Below, one piece after another: positions 13,004 through 19,291 of a stretch of DNA of 19,291 bases; position 1 is the first letter of the stretch, and each line of letters opens with the position of its first letter. Position numbers and translations under genes: made by a program. The stretch covers positions 1 through 19,291 of the forward strand of contig DATECU010000129.1 in assembly GCA_035286745.1 (NCBI GenBank). The letters run 5' to 3'. Below the pieces are notes generated by a model. The model did no database searches, was not told where the DNA came from, and saw nothing but the letters and a program-made list of their open reading frames with translations. Source of the DNA: DATECU01 sp035286745 (GTDB taxonomy: Bacteria; Acidobacteriota; Vicinamibacteria; Fen-336).

Positions 13004-15280
13004 TTACGGGCTGTTGAACTCGTCCCGCGGCCGGAGGTCGCGGTTGGTCTCCGCTTCCAGGGCTGGCGGCGGGTTCCCCGGGCGTGCGGTGCGCAGGATG
13101 GCCAGCACTTCGGCCGCCCGGTCCCTGCCCAGATAGGCCCCCACGTCCTCGCGCGCCAGTCGCGCTTCCCAGCCCGGGAGGTCGAAGGCGATGGGATCGT
13201 TGCTCCCCACCAGCACCTGGCCGCCCAGGAACTCGACCACGTGGGCGAACGCCTGGCCAAAGGTGGCGTGGACGCGACGAGAGGGGCTCCACGAGCACAT
13301 GAGCCCGCCCTTCTTGAGTCGGCTGGCGCACAACGAATAGAACTCGAGCGAGTAGAGGTTGCCGGCGTAGGGGCTGGTGGGCCAGAGGGCGTCCATCTCG
13401 ATCATGTCGTAGCGGCGATCCTCCCGGGCCAGGGCGTTGCGGCCGTCGGCCACCACGATGCGCACCCGCGGGTCTTCCAGGAACTGGGAGAGCTTCCTGA
13501 ACGAACCGGGGCCCTCGGCGAAGCGCCGCAGCAGCACCCGTTGGGGCGCACAGATCTCGAAGACGGTGACCGAGCTCATGGTGTCGACGCGGCAGCCGGA
13601 CGCCCAGGCGGTATCCCCGGAGCCCAGGCCGATCACCGCCGCTTCCTGGGGCGCCGGGTGCAGCAGGCCCGGCAACGCCCCTAACGCGGTATGAATGTTG
13701 CCGAAGGGAAGCGTGCTGTGGTGGCGTCCGGTCGTCCACACCGCCCAGCGGAAGCGGTCCATGCGGGACAGCGCCGCCACTCCGGTGGCGTCCTCCTCGA
13801 TGAAGGCCGGAGTCTGCCCGAAGCCATGGAAGCGCCGCCAGAGGCCCACCTGCCCGGGGAAGGCCACCGCCATGGCGGCGAGAAGGCCCGCGGAAGCGAC
13901 AAAGGCCCAACGGCGATGGGCGCGAGCAATCCCAAAGACCGCAAAGACCAGCCCCATCACCAGCAGAAGCCGCATGGTTCCCGAGGTGCCGAGCCAGCTG
14001 AGCAGCAGCAGGCCCACCAGCAGGCTGCCGGCCACGCAGCCGGCGATGTTGGCGGCCTGAAGCAGGCCCACCTTGCGGCCGCTCTGCGCCGGGTCATCCT
14101 GCACCGCTCGGTGGAGGAAGGTGAAAGAGAAGCCCATCAGCACGGTGGGCAACCCGAAGAGCACGCAGGGCTGGAAGACGTAGAGCTTGAGGATGAGGGG
14201 CCAGCGCAGCCGGCCGCCGATGTTGTAGGAGAGCCGGCCGCTCCAGTAGTCGAGGAAGAAGCGCAGGACCGGCGTGTCGGGCGGGAGCACGGTGAGGAGC
14301 CAAAGGACCCCCGCCGAGTAGAGGAGGAGCGCGCACTGGGCGAGCAGGAACGCCTCCAGGGGTCGGCGGATGCGCCGGGAAACCAGGGCGCCGGCCAGGC
14401 TGCCTAACGCAGAGCCCAGGAGGTAGATGAAGAGCAAGGTGCCGAAGGTGAAGGCGGTGGACTTTAGGGCCACCTCCAGCAGTCGGAACCAGAGCATCTC
14501 CAGGGACAGGGCGCAGAAACCGGAGAGAGCGTAGAGCGCGAGCCAGCTCGAGAAAGCGGCCGGGGGCTCGGTGAGGAGCGGGCGCATCGCCTCGCTCCCG
14601 ACGGTTGGCACGGGAGCCGTCGCACGCCCTCGCGCTAGCGCCAGGCTCAGAGCGCCCAGACCGGCCAGCAGGTTCCCGCAGGCCGCGGCCAGGATGGCGG
14701 CGCGAATCCCGTAGTGCCGGATGAGGAGCCAGGGCGCTAGAAGCGCCCCCAGGCTCGCGCCCAGAACGTTGATGCCGTAGAGGAAGCCGATGGTGCGGCT
14801 GGCGGTAGGCGCCTCCCACACCAGGGCCCGGGTCAGGAAGGGCAGCGACATGCCCATCAGGCCGGTGGGGAGAAGGAGGCTCAGGAAGTGCAGGAGGCCC
14901 GCCCGCCAGGCCGGCGTGTAGAGCCAGAGTCCCTTGAGGTACAAGAAGTCGTAGAAGAGGGGACCCGAAACGGCGCCAAACGCGGCGATCCCCAGCTCCA
15001 GCAGAGCGAAGGCGACCAGGGCTCGGGGCGGGGAGAGCCGCAGGCTCAGCACGCCGCCCCAGTGGCTCCCCAGGCCGAGGCCGACCATGAAGGCGGCCAC
15101 GATCATGGCCACCGAGAAGAGGCCCACACCGCTGTGCAGGGCCAAGATGCGCTGCCAGGCGACCTGGTAGACGAGCGCCGAGGCTCCGCTCATGAAGAAC
15201 GCCACCCCCGCCGGGAAGAGCCAAACGGGGGAGACGGGTCTCCGAGACGAGGCCGGTCGGTCGGTCAGGGCCGCTACCAT
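13004..15280 (-). CDS. Fused membrane transporter-like / spermidine-synthase-like protein
   Basis: A 758-residue protein with an N-terminal multi-spanning region (about 14 hydrophobic helices to residue ~480), beginning LFPAGVAFFMSGASALVYQV, and a C-terminal cytoplasmic Rossmann domain. The latter has the SAM/dcSAM-binding loop AAVIGLGSGDTA, an acidic strand end VTVFEI, VRIVVADGRNAL and YDMIEMDALWP, all typical of the spermidine synthase fold. This architecture ('fused MFS/spermidine synthase') is widespread in high-GC bacteria; its substrate is generally unknown, and polyamine synthesis should not be assumed. Two tandem transporter-like halves are suggested by the repeated pattern of a GxxGxxGALLAPWLL / GSALGSLAGALVSRR type. 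It ends 18 bp from the convergent aldehyde dehydrogenase gene. ATG 15280 lacks a clear ribosome site. Confidence 0.88.
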   Translation of the reverse strand: MVAALTDRPASSRRPVSPVWLFPAGVAFFMSGASALVYQVAWQRILALHSGVGLFSVAMIVAAFMVGLGLGSHWGGVLSLRLSPPRALVAFALLELGIAAFGAVSGPLFYDFLYLKGLWLYTPAWRAGLLHFLSLLLPTGLMGMSLPFLTRALVWEAPTASRTIGFLYGINVLGASLGALLAPWLLIRHYGIRAAILAAACGNLLAGLGALSLALARGRATAPVPTVGSEAMRPLLTEPPAAFSSWLALYALSGFCALSLEMLWFRLLEVALKSTAFTFGTLLFIYLLGSALGSLAGALVSRRIRRPLEAFLLAQCALLLYSAGVLWLLTVLPPDTPVLRFFLDYWSGRLSYNIGGRLRWPLILKLYVFQPCVLFGLPTVLMGFSFTFLHRAVQDDPAQSGRKVGLLQAANIAGCVAGSLLVGLLLLSWLGTSGTMRLLLVMGLVFAVFGIARAHRRWAFVASAGLLAAMAVAFPGQVGLWRRFHGFGQTPAFIEEDATGVAALSRMDRFRWAVWTTGRHHSTLPFGNIHTALGALPGLLHPAPQEAAVIGLGSGDTAWASGCRVDTMSSVTVFEICAPQRVLLRRFAEGPGSFRKLSQFLEDPRVRIVVADGRNALAREDRRYDMIEMDALWPTSPYAGNLYSLEFYSLCASRLKKGGLMCSWSPSRRVHATFGQAFAHVVEFLGGQVLVGSNDPIAFDLPGWEARLAREDVGAYLGRDRAAEVLAILRTARPGNPPPALEAETNRDLRPRDEFNSP

Positions 15281-15446
15281 ACCCGGCAGGCGTTGGTCCG
15301 ACGGCGGGCCTCACCCGTCTCCCGGCCAAGGGCGTTTCGGAACCCAGGCGGATTGGGCACCGCGCTTCTCACTCGCTCCAAGGCCGTCTTCGGACGGCCA
15401 GCGGAGCGGCGGGCCTGCAAAGCTGGGAGTGGGTGGACATCTTGGT

Positions 15447-15509
15447 TCCTCGCGGGTCGGGTCGACTCAGCCCGATTCAAGCCGGGTCCACCGCTGGGAC
15501 CCGCGAGGA
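15447..15509. repeat. 12-bp perfect inverted repeat upstream of the ECF sigma gene
   Basis: TCCTCGCGGGTC (15447-15458) and GACCCGCGAGGA (15498-15509) are perfect inverted copies separated by 39 bp that contain further GGGTC/GACTC-type words. It lies in the 333-bp non-coding stretch between the divergent fused membrane protein gene and the sigma factor gene, upstream of the sigma promoter. It could be a regulator-binding site or a long hairpin; nothing else in 15281-15576 looks like a gene. Confidence 0.55.
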
Positions 15510-15576
15510 TAGCACGGCGGCCGGGAGACCCTGGGCGGCGGCGTCACGCGGCTCGCCCAGTTGGCGAAGAGACCGG

Positions 15577-15605
15577 TTGACCTTCCTGGGCCAAGCCCTT
15601 ACGCT
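15577..15605 (+). promoter_or_regulatory. Sigma70-like promoter of the ECF sigma factor gene
   Basis: TTGACC (15577-15582), a 17-bp spacer and TACGCT (15600-15605) form a housekeeping-type promoter. The predicted transcript start is near 15612, leaving about 17 nt with AGAGGAA before GTG 15629. Confidence 0.55.
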
Positions 15606-15628
15606 TCCAACACTTGCCAGAGGAAAGA

Positions 15629-16207
15629 GTGGACACGCCCTCGCCGGAAGCCGTCACGAGCCTGCTTCAGGCGTGGAGCCAGGGAGACGAGAGCGCGCGG
15701 GACCAGCTTCTCCCGCTCGTCTATGACGAGCTCAGGAAGCGGGCGGCCGCCTACCTCCGCAGGGAACGGCGGGATCACACACTGCCTCCGACCGCCCTGG
15801 TCCACGAGGCTTACCTGCGGCTGGTCGGTCAGAGGAGCGGCTGGCGGAACCGCGCCCAGTTCTTCGGCGTGGCTTCCCAGATGATGCGGCGCATCCTGGT
15901 GGACCACGCTCGGGCCCGCCGGGCAGCGAAGCGCCCCCGGTCTGGCCTCCGGGTAGCCCTCCAGGAGGACGTCGGTGCCGTCGCTCCGCTCGAAGTGGAC
16001 CTGATCCTGCTCGACCGAGCCCTCGACGAGCTGGCGGCATTGGACGAGCGGCAGGGTCGAGTCGTCGAGCTGCGGTTCTTCGGTGGCCTCTCCCTGGAGG
16101 AGATCGCCCTGACTCTGGGCGTGTCCCTCGCCACCGTCAACCGGGACTGGCGCCTAGCCCGGGCCTGGCTCCACCGGCGGGTTCGAGAAGGGGCTTCGGA
16201 GGGCTAG
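15629..16207 (+). CDS. ECF-family RNA polymerase sigma factor
   Basis: A 192-residue group 4 sigma factor with only regions 2 and 4. Region 2 covers the first ~90 residues, with LVYDELRKRAAAYLRRER, LPPTALVHEAYLRLV and FFGVASQMMRRILVDHARAR. Region 4 has LDERQGRVVELRFFGGLSLEEIALTLGVS and the recognition helix LATVNRDWRLARAWL. The HTLPPTALVHEAYLRL signature is typical of the ECF class abundant in Acidobacteriota and Planctomycetota, often paired with serine/threonine kinases rather than a classical anti-sigma factor; neither is visible here. GTG 15629 is preceded by AGAGGAAAG at proper spacing and fits the promoter; the upstream TTG at 15614 has no ribosome site. It converges on the lipoprotein gene with 2 bp between stops. 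Confidence 0.9.
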   Translation: MDTPSPEAVTSLLQAWSQGDESARDQLLPLVYDELRKRAAAYLRRERRDHTLPPTALVHEAYLRLVGQRSGWRNRAQFFGVASQMMRRILVDHARARRAAKRPRSGLRVALQEDVGAVAPLEVDLILLDRALDELAALDERQGRVVELRFFGGLSLEEIALTLGVSLATVNRDWRLARAWLHRRVREGASEG

Positions 16208-16209
16208 GA

Positions 16210-16686
16210 TCAGCCCTGTCGATCCAACAGAATCGGCCAGGTCGCGCTGCACGTGCCTCCGCTGGCGTCGGCGAGGATGGTCTTGAATGCGGAGACTTCG
16301 CCCTCGGCGTGGAGCGGCGTCAGAAACCTGAAGGAGATCCTGAGGTAGCTCCCGGCTGGGCGGGCTTCCTCCCACACCCACCTCCCAGTTCCGTCGTTGG
16401 CGATTGTGGGGATCGTGATCGTCGCTTCGGTTTGTCCCAGCAAGGACAAGATCCCTCCGTTCGGCGCCACGGTCATGGTGACCAGGCCCCCGTCGATCGG
16501 CGTGGCGACCGGCCCCGGACAGGTGTGCGTGCTGGCCGGCCGGTAGGCGAACACCCAGATCGAGGCGCCCGCGGGGGGCGACACCGAGGTCTGGGGGGTT
16601 GGCGTTTCAGGGCCTTGCGTCGGCCCGGTGACGCCCCCGCCACAGGCGGTGACCAGGGCCACGACCATCAAGATCAGGTATCTCAT
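16210..16686 (-). CDS. Small lipoprotein of unknown function
   Basis: A 158-residue lipoprotein. It has the signal MRYLILMVVALVTAC with lipobox VTAC and lipidated Cys15, followed by a Gly/Pro/Thr-rich tether (about 16-43) and a beta-rich domain with sites such as WVFAYRP and GRWVWEEARPAGSYLRISF. No family is recognised. Two further cysteines (THTCPG and GGTCSA) may form a disulfide in the periplasm. GGAGGAG lies six bases before ATG 16686. It sits 69 bp downstream of the RCC1-repeat gene on the same strand and may be co-transcribed with it. Confidence 0.75.
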   Translation of the reverse strand: MRYLILMVVALVTACGGGVTGPTQGPETPTPQTSVSPPAGASIWVFAYRPASTHTCPGPVATPIDGGLVTMTVAPNGGILSLLGQTEATITIPTIANDGTGRWVWEEARPAGSYLRISFRFLTPLHAEGEVSAFKTILADASGGTCSATWPILLDRQG

Positions 16687-16755
16687 GAGTCTCCTCCGTT
16701 CGTGAACTTCCCGCTACTGGATGACGCGGGCTCGGTTGGCCAAACGCGTCACCGC

Positions 16756-18468
16756 TCAGAAACCATCCTTGAAGATCATGTCGACCTGGCCGGCGGCGTT
16801 GTCCCCCCAGCAGACGAACGCGCCGTCCGTCTTCACTCCGCACGTGTGCACGCTTCCCGCCGAGACCTCAGTGAACGTGCCGGTGGGGGGAGTGCCCTGG
16901 CCGTAGGAGTTGTCCCCCCAGCAGACGAGGGTCCCGTCTGCGTGCAGTCCGCAGGTGTGGGCGTAGCCCCCGGCGACCTGAGTGAAGGTCCCGGCGAGTG
17001 GCGTGCTCTGGCCGTAGACGTTCCATCCCCAGCAGGCGAGCGCCCCGTCTGTTCTCAGTCCGCAGGTGTGATAGTAGCCGGCGGTGACTTGAGTGAACGT
17101 GCCGGCGGCTGGCGTGCTCTGGCCGTAGTTGTTGCGCCCCCAGCAGGCGAGGGTCCCGTTCGTCTGCAGTCCGCAGCTGTGGAAGGCGCCGGTGGCCATC
17201 TGAGTGAAGGTCCCGGCGGGTGGCGTGCTCTGGCCGTAGGAGTTCTGCCCCCAGCAGGCGAGCGTTCCGTCCGTCTGCAGTCCGCAGGTGTGAATGCCGC
17301 CGCCGGCGACCTCTGTGAAGGTCCCGGCTGGCGGCGTGCTCTGGCCGTAGTTGTTGAGCCCCCAGCAGGCGAGCGTCCCGTCCGTCTTCAGGCCGCAGGT
17401 GTGCGAGTCAGCTCCGTCGACCTGAGTGAAGGTTCCGGCGGGTGGCGTGCTCTCGCCGTAGCCGTTGGCCCCCCAGCAGGCGAGCGTCCCGTCCGTCTGC
17501 AGCTCACAGGTGTGAACACCACCGGCGGTCACGAGCCGCCGGCTGAACCTCTCACCGGGGGGCGTGCTCTGGCCGGAGTCGTTCCGCCCCCAACAGGCAA
17601 GCGCTCCGTCAGTGGTCAGTCCGCATGTGTGGTAGGCGCCTCCGGCGACCTGAGTGAAGGTGCCGGCGGCGGGCGTGCTCTGGCCGTAGGCGTTCCACCC
17701 CCAGCAGGCGAGGGTCCCGTCGGTCTTCAGTCCGCACGTGTGATTGTAGCCACCGGCGACCTGAGTGAACGTGCCGGTGGGGGGGCTGCTCTGGCCGTCG
17801 CTGTTGGCGCCCCAGCAGGCGAGTGACCCGTCGGTCCCCAGTCCGCACGTGTGATTGCCGCCCCCGGCAAGCTGGGTGAATGCGCCTCCGGGGGGAGTGC
17901 TCTGACCGTTGAAGTTGTAGCCCCAGCAAGCGAGGGTTCCGTTCGTCTTCAGTCCGCAGTTGTGGCCGTTCCCTGCGGTGACCTGAGTGAAGGTGCCGGC
18001 GGGGGGAGTGCTCTGGCCGAACTGGTTGAAGCCCCAGCAGGCGAGCGTCCCGTCTGTGATCAGTCCGCAGGTGTGCAAGCCGCCGGCAGCGACGTGAGCG
18101 AAGGTCCCCCCTGGAGCGGTGCTCTGGCCTTGGCCGTTCTCCCCCCAGCAGGCGAGCGTCCCGTCCGTCCTCACTCCGCACGTGTGGGCGTAGCCGGCGG
18201 CGACCTGAGTGAACGTTCCAGCGGGGGGCGTGCTCTGACCATAGGAGTTGTCCCCCCAGCAAGCGAGCGTCCCGTCGGCGCGGACGGCGCAGCCATGACG
18301 GTCGCCAGCGGCGACGCTCCCGAGCGCTGGCCCCGGGCTGGCGGCGGGCCCCAGCACGAGACCGGTTTCCCCGGCTGCCACCACGCACACCGCTGAACCT
18401 GACCCGGACACGAGGAGGGTCAGCGCCAACCTCGACGCAATGCGCAGGTATGTAGCTCTTTTCAACAT
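16756..18468 (-). CDS. Secreted Cys-rich RCC1-like repeat protein
   Basis: A 570-residue exported protein. ATG 18468 (GAGG five bases upstream) starts a signal peptide MLKRATYLRIASRLALTLLV with a cleavage region near residue 31. From residue 52 to the end there are fourteen tandem units, thirteen full ones and a shortened last one, each about 37 residues (consensus: VAxGxxHTCGLxTDGTLACW, then GxNxYGQSTPPAGTFTQ). The HTCG and ACWG cysteines are kept in all fourteen, 28 in total, and probably pair in the oxidising periplasm or outside the cell. The fold is an RCC1/ATS1-type beta-propeller; with this count probably two blades sets or a superhelix. Unit 7 has two extra residues. The protein ends DMIFKDGF, a short C-terminal motif also seen on secreted proteins of some bacteria (from memory). 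The frame is open to 18576, but the signal peptide fixes the start. Partner unknown. Confidence 0.88.
   Translation of the reverse strand: MLKRATYLRIASRLALTLLVSGSGSAVCVVAAGETGLVLGPAASPGPALGSVAAGDRHGCAVRADGTLACWGDNSYGQSTPPAGTFTQVAAGYAHTCGVRTDGTLACWGENGQGQSTAPGGTFAHVAAGGLHTCGLITDGTLACWGFNQFGQSTPPAGTFTQVTAGNGHNCGLKTNGTLACWGYNFNGQSTPPGGAFTQLAGGGNHTCGLGTDGSLACWGANSDGQSSPPTGTFTQVAGGYNHTCGLKTDGTLACWGWNAYGQSTPAAGTFTQVAGGAYHTCGLTTDGALACWGRNDSGQSTPPGERFSRRLVTAGGVHTCELQTDGTLACWGANGYGESTPPAGTFTQVDGADSHTCGLKTDGTLACWGLNNYGQSTPPAGTFTEVAGGGIHTCGLQTDGTLACWGQNSYGQSTPPAGTFTQMATGAFHSCGLQTNGTLACWGRNNYGQSTPAAGTFTQVTAGYYHTCGLRTDGALACWGWNVYGQSTPLAGTFTQVAGGYAHTCGLHADGTLVCWGDNSYGQGTPPTGTFTEVSAGSVHTCGVKTDGAFVCWGDNAAGQVDMIFKDGF
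16759..18315 (-). repeat. Fourteen tandem 111-bp repeats encoding RCC1-like units
   Basis: The coding sequence repeats every 111 bp (37 codons), except unit 7 at 117 bp and the last at 108 bp. DNA similarity between units is high (for example the recurring GTGCTCTGGCCGTAG block on the plus strand), which suggests spread by unequal recombination and makes the copy number likely to vary between strains. The regularity also creates a long antisense open frame that is not a gene. Confidence 0.85.
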
Positions 18469-18751
18469 GACAACCTCGTCAATCCGTGACGTCGCCGCTC
18501 GCGGCCGGAGCGTCCCTACCTTGATGACGCGTGGCATCGTGCTGGATCGTGTCACCGGACCCTGAACGCCCTTCATCGCCGGTTGACCTTCGTCCAGCGA
18601 ATCCCCACGTTTTCAGCACGTTGAGAGGACAAGAGCCGGAGAGGAGCTTCGAAAGGTCGAGGCGGTCCGGCATGTCCCGCCGCGCCTTCTTGGTGTCGGC
18701 GTCAAAGGCGACTCCGTTTGTGCGCGCCGGGGGTGAAGCAGACCATCACGC

Positions 18752-18780
18752 TTGACGTTAATCACACGACACGTTACTAT
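18752..18780 (+). promoter_or_regulatory. higBA promoter: Promoter of higBA with overlapping direct repeats
   Basis: TTGACG (18752-18757), 17 bp, TACTAT (18775-18780). The word ACGTTA occurs twice as a direct repeat (18755-18760 and 18771-18776), overlapping the -35 and the -10 elements, so it is a candidate operator for HigA autoregulation. The -10 ends six bases before the higB GTG, which places the expected transcript start at the start codon. The rest of 18469-18751 shows no supportable gene. Confidence 0.7.
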
Positions 18781-18786
18781 GGGCTT

Positions 18787-19065
18787 GTGATCGAGACGTT
18801 CAAGTGCGCCGACACGGAGGCTCTGTCGAGAGGCCGGCGCGTCAAACGGTTCGTGAGCATCGCGTCGGTCGCGCGCCGCAAGCTGCGGCAGTTGCAGATC
18901 GTGGGCCGGCTGGAAGATCTCCGGGTGCCGCCGGGGAACCGGCTGGAAGCGCTCAGGGGCGACCGCGCCGGGCAGCACAGTATCCCTGTGAACGATCAGT
19001 TCCGCGTGTGCTTCCGCTGGACGGCTGCGGGCGCGGAGGACGTTGAGATCGTGGACTACCACTGA
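18787..19065 (+). CDS. higB: HigB-type toxin (RelE/ParE fold ribosome-dependent mRNA interferase)
   Basis: A 92-residue toxin, matching the usual HigB length. It starts VIETFKCADTEALSRGRRVK and contains the family pattern ARRKLRQLQ, LEDLRVPPGNRLEALRGDR, then the core strands AGQHSIPVNDQFRVCFRW and the C-terminal VEIVDYH with the conserved Asp-Tyr-His end. Such toxins cleave mRNA on the ribosome when freed from the antitoxin. GTG 18787 is chosen because HigB proteins begin at this point; upstream in-frame codons add no family sequence. There is no Shine-Dalgarno sequence, consistent with a leaderless transcript. The antitoxin gene begins 12 bp after the stop. All key residues visible appear intact. 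Confidence 0.93.
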   Translation: MIETFKCADTEALSRGRRVKRFVSIASVARRKLRQLQIVGRLEDLRVPPGNRLEALRGDRAGQHSIPVNDQFRVCFRWTAAGAEDVEIVDYH

Positions 19066-19077
19066 CGGAGGAAGACG

Positions 19078-19291
19078 ATGCGTAAGCTGAAGCCCGTGAC
19101 GCCCGGGGAGTTGCTGCGCGAAGAGTTCCTGATCCCGATGGGCCTCACGCAATACCGCCTCGCCAAGGAGATCAGTGTGCCTGCCCAGCGGATCGGCGAC
19201 ATCGTGGCGGGCAAGCGTGCGATCACGGCGGGCACCGACCTGCGCCTGTGCCGGTTCTTCGGTCTGTCCAACGGCTACTGGCTGCGGGCGC
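19078..19291 (+). CDS. higA: HigA-type antitoxin (XRE-family HTH), 3' end outside window
   Basis: The first 71 residues of an antitoxin: MRKLKPVTPGELLREEFLIP followed by an XRE helix-turn-helix (GLTQYRLAKEISVPAQRIGDI, then GKRAITAGTDLRLCRFFGLS and NGYWLRA), a very close fit to VapI/HigA. It neutralises HigB and represses the operon. ATG 19078 has a strong GGAGGAAG (19067-19074) and lies 12 bp after higB, in the toxin-first order typical of higBA. The reading frame is open to the window edge; only about the last 20-30 residues should be missing. Confidence 0.95.
   Translation, partial: MRKLKPVTPGELLREEFLIPMGLTQYRLAKEISVPAQRIGDIVAGKRAITAGTDLRLCRFFGLSNGYWLRA

Noticed and set aside
12828..13910. 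Minus-strand frame of about 360 codons overlapping two genes
   Set aside because: It is the shadow of the fused spermidine-synthase-like gene, rich in Arg, Pro and Gly, and overlaps the aldehyde dehydrogenase gene.
16309..17826. Long plus-strand open frame of about 500 codons
   Set aside because: It is antisense to the RCC1 repeats and only echoes their 111-bp period and GC-rich third bases; no ribosome site or family motif supports it.
18479..18673. 64-codon minus-strand frame upstream of the RCC1 gene
   Set aside because: No ribosome site, no recognised family and composition not distinct from non-coding; kept as non-coding.
1..19291. CRISPR arrays, tRNA or rRNA genes, insertion sequences
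   Set aside because: No spacer-repeat arrays other than the coding RCC1 repeats, no cloverleaf or rRNA signatures, and no transposase motifs were seen.

Overview
This is a high-GC chromosomal window from a Gram-negative bacterium. The evidence for an outer membrane is a FadL/PorV-like beta-barrel protein with its own signal peptide, a lipobox lipoprotein and a secreted Cys-rich RCC1-repeat protein. The ECF sigma factor resembles the type common in Acidobacteriota and Planctomycetota. An Acidobacteriota-like or Myxococcota-like lineage is plausible, but this is inference; no rRNA or tRNA gene is present to place it.

Left part (1-6300). A MoxR-type AAA+ ATPase with a cysteine cluster before its lid is followed, with no gap, by an unrecognised protein that runs off the left edge. 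The pair looks like the start of a MoxR-based multi-component system whose other parts lie outside the window. Upstream lies a two-gene operon: an MGT-type glycosyltransferase overlapping by 4 bp a small actin-fold (ROK-like) protein whose motifs are in circularly permuted order. Only 33 bp away, and divergent, is a fusion of an isochorismatase-like domain lacking its nucleophilic cysteine with an aminoglycoside-phosphotransferase-like kinase. I regard this glycosyltransferase / permuted ROK / pseudo-hydrolase-kinase cluster as the best candidate for an undescribed system here.

Middle part (6300-15300). A FadL-like porin and a large multi-spanning membrane protein (GT-C-like) lie on the minus strand; the porin has its own strong promoter. 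Next come a divergent pair, an asparagine-synthase-type enzyme without its glutaminase domain and a GAPN-like aldehyde dehydrogenase whose general-base Glu is Gly, and then a convergent fused membrane / spermidine-synthase-like protein.

Right part (15300-19291). An ECF sigma factor with a recognisable promoter and a large inverted repeat upstream converges on a lipoprotein gene. The lipoprotein lies 69 bp downstream of a secreted protein made of fourteen 37-residue RCC1-like repeats. The window ends with a HigB-HigA toxin-antitoxin operon whose promoter geometry predicts a leaderless transcript starting at the higB GTG.
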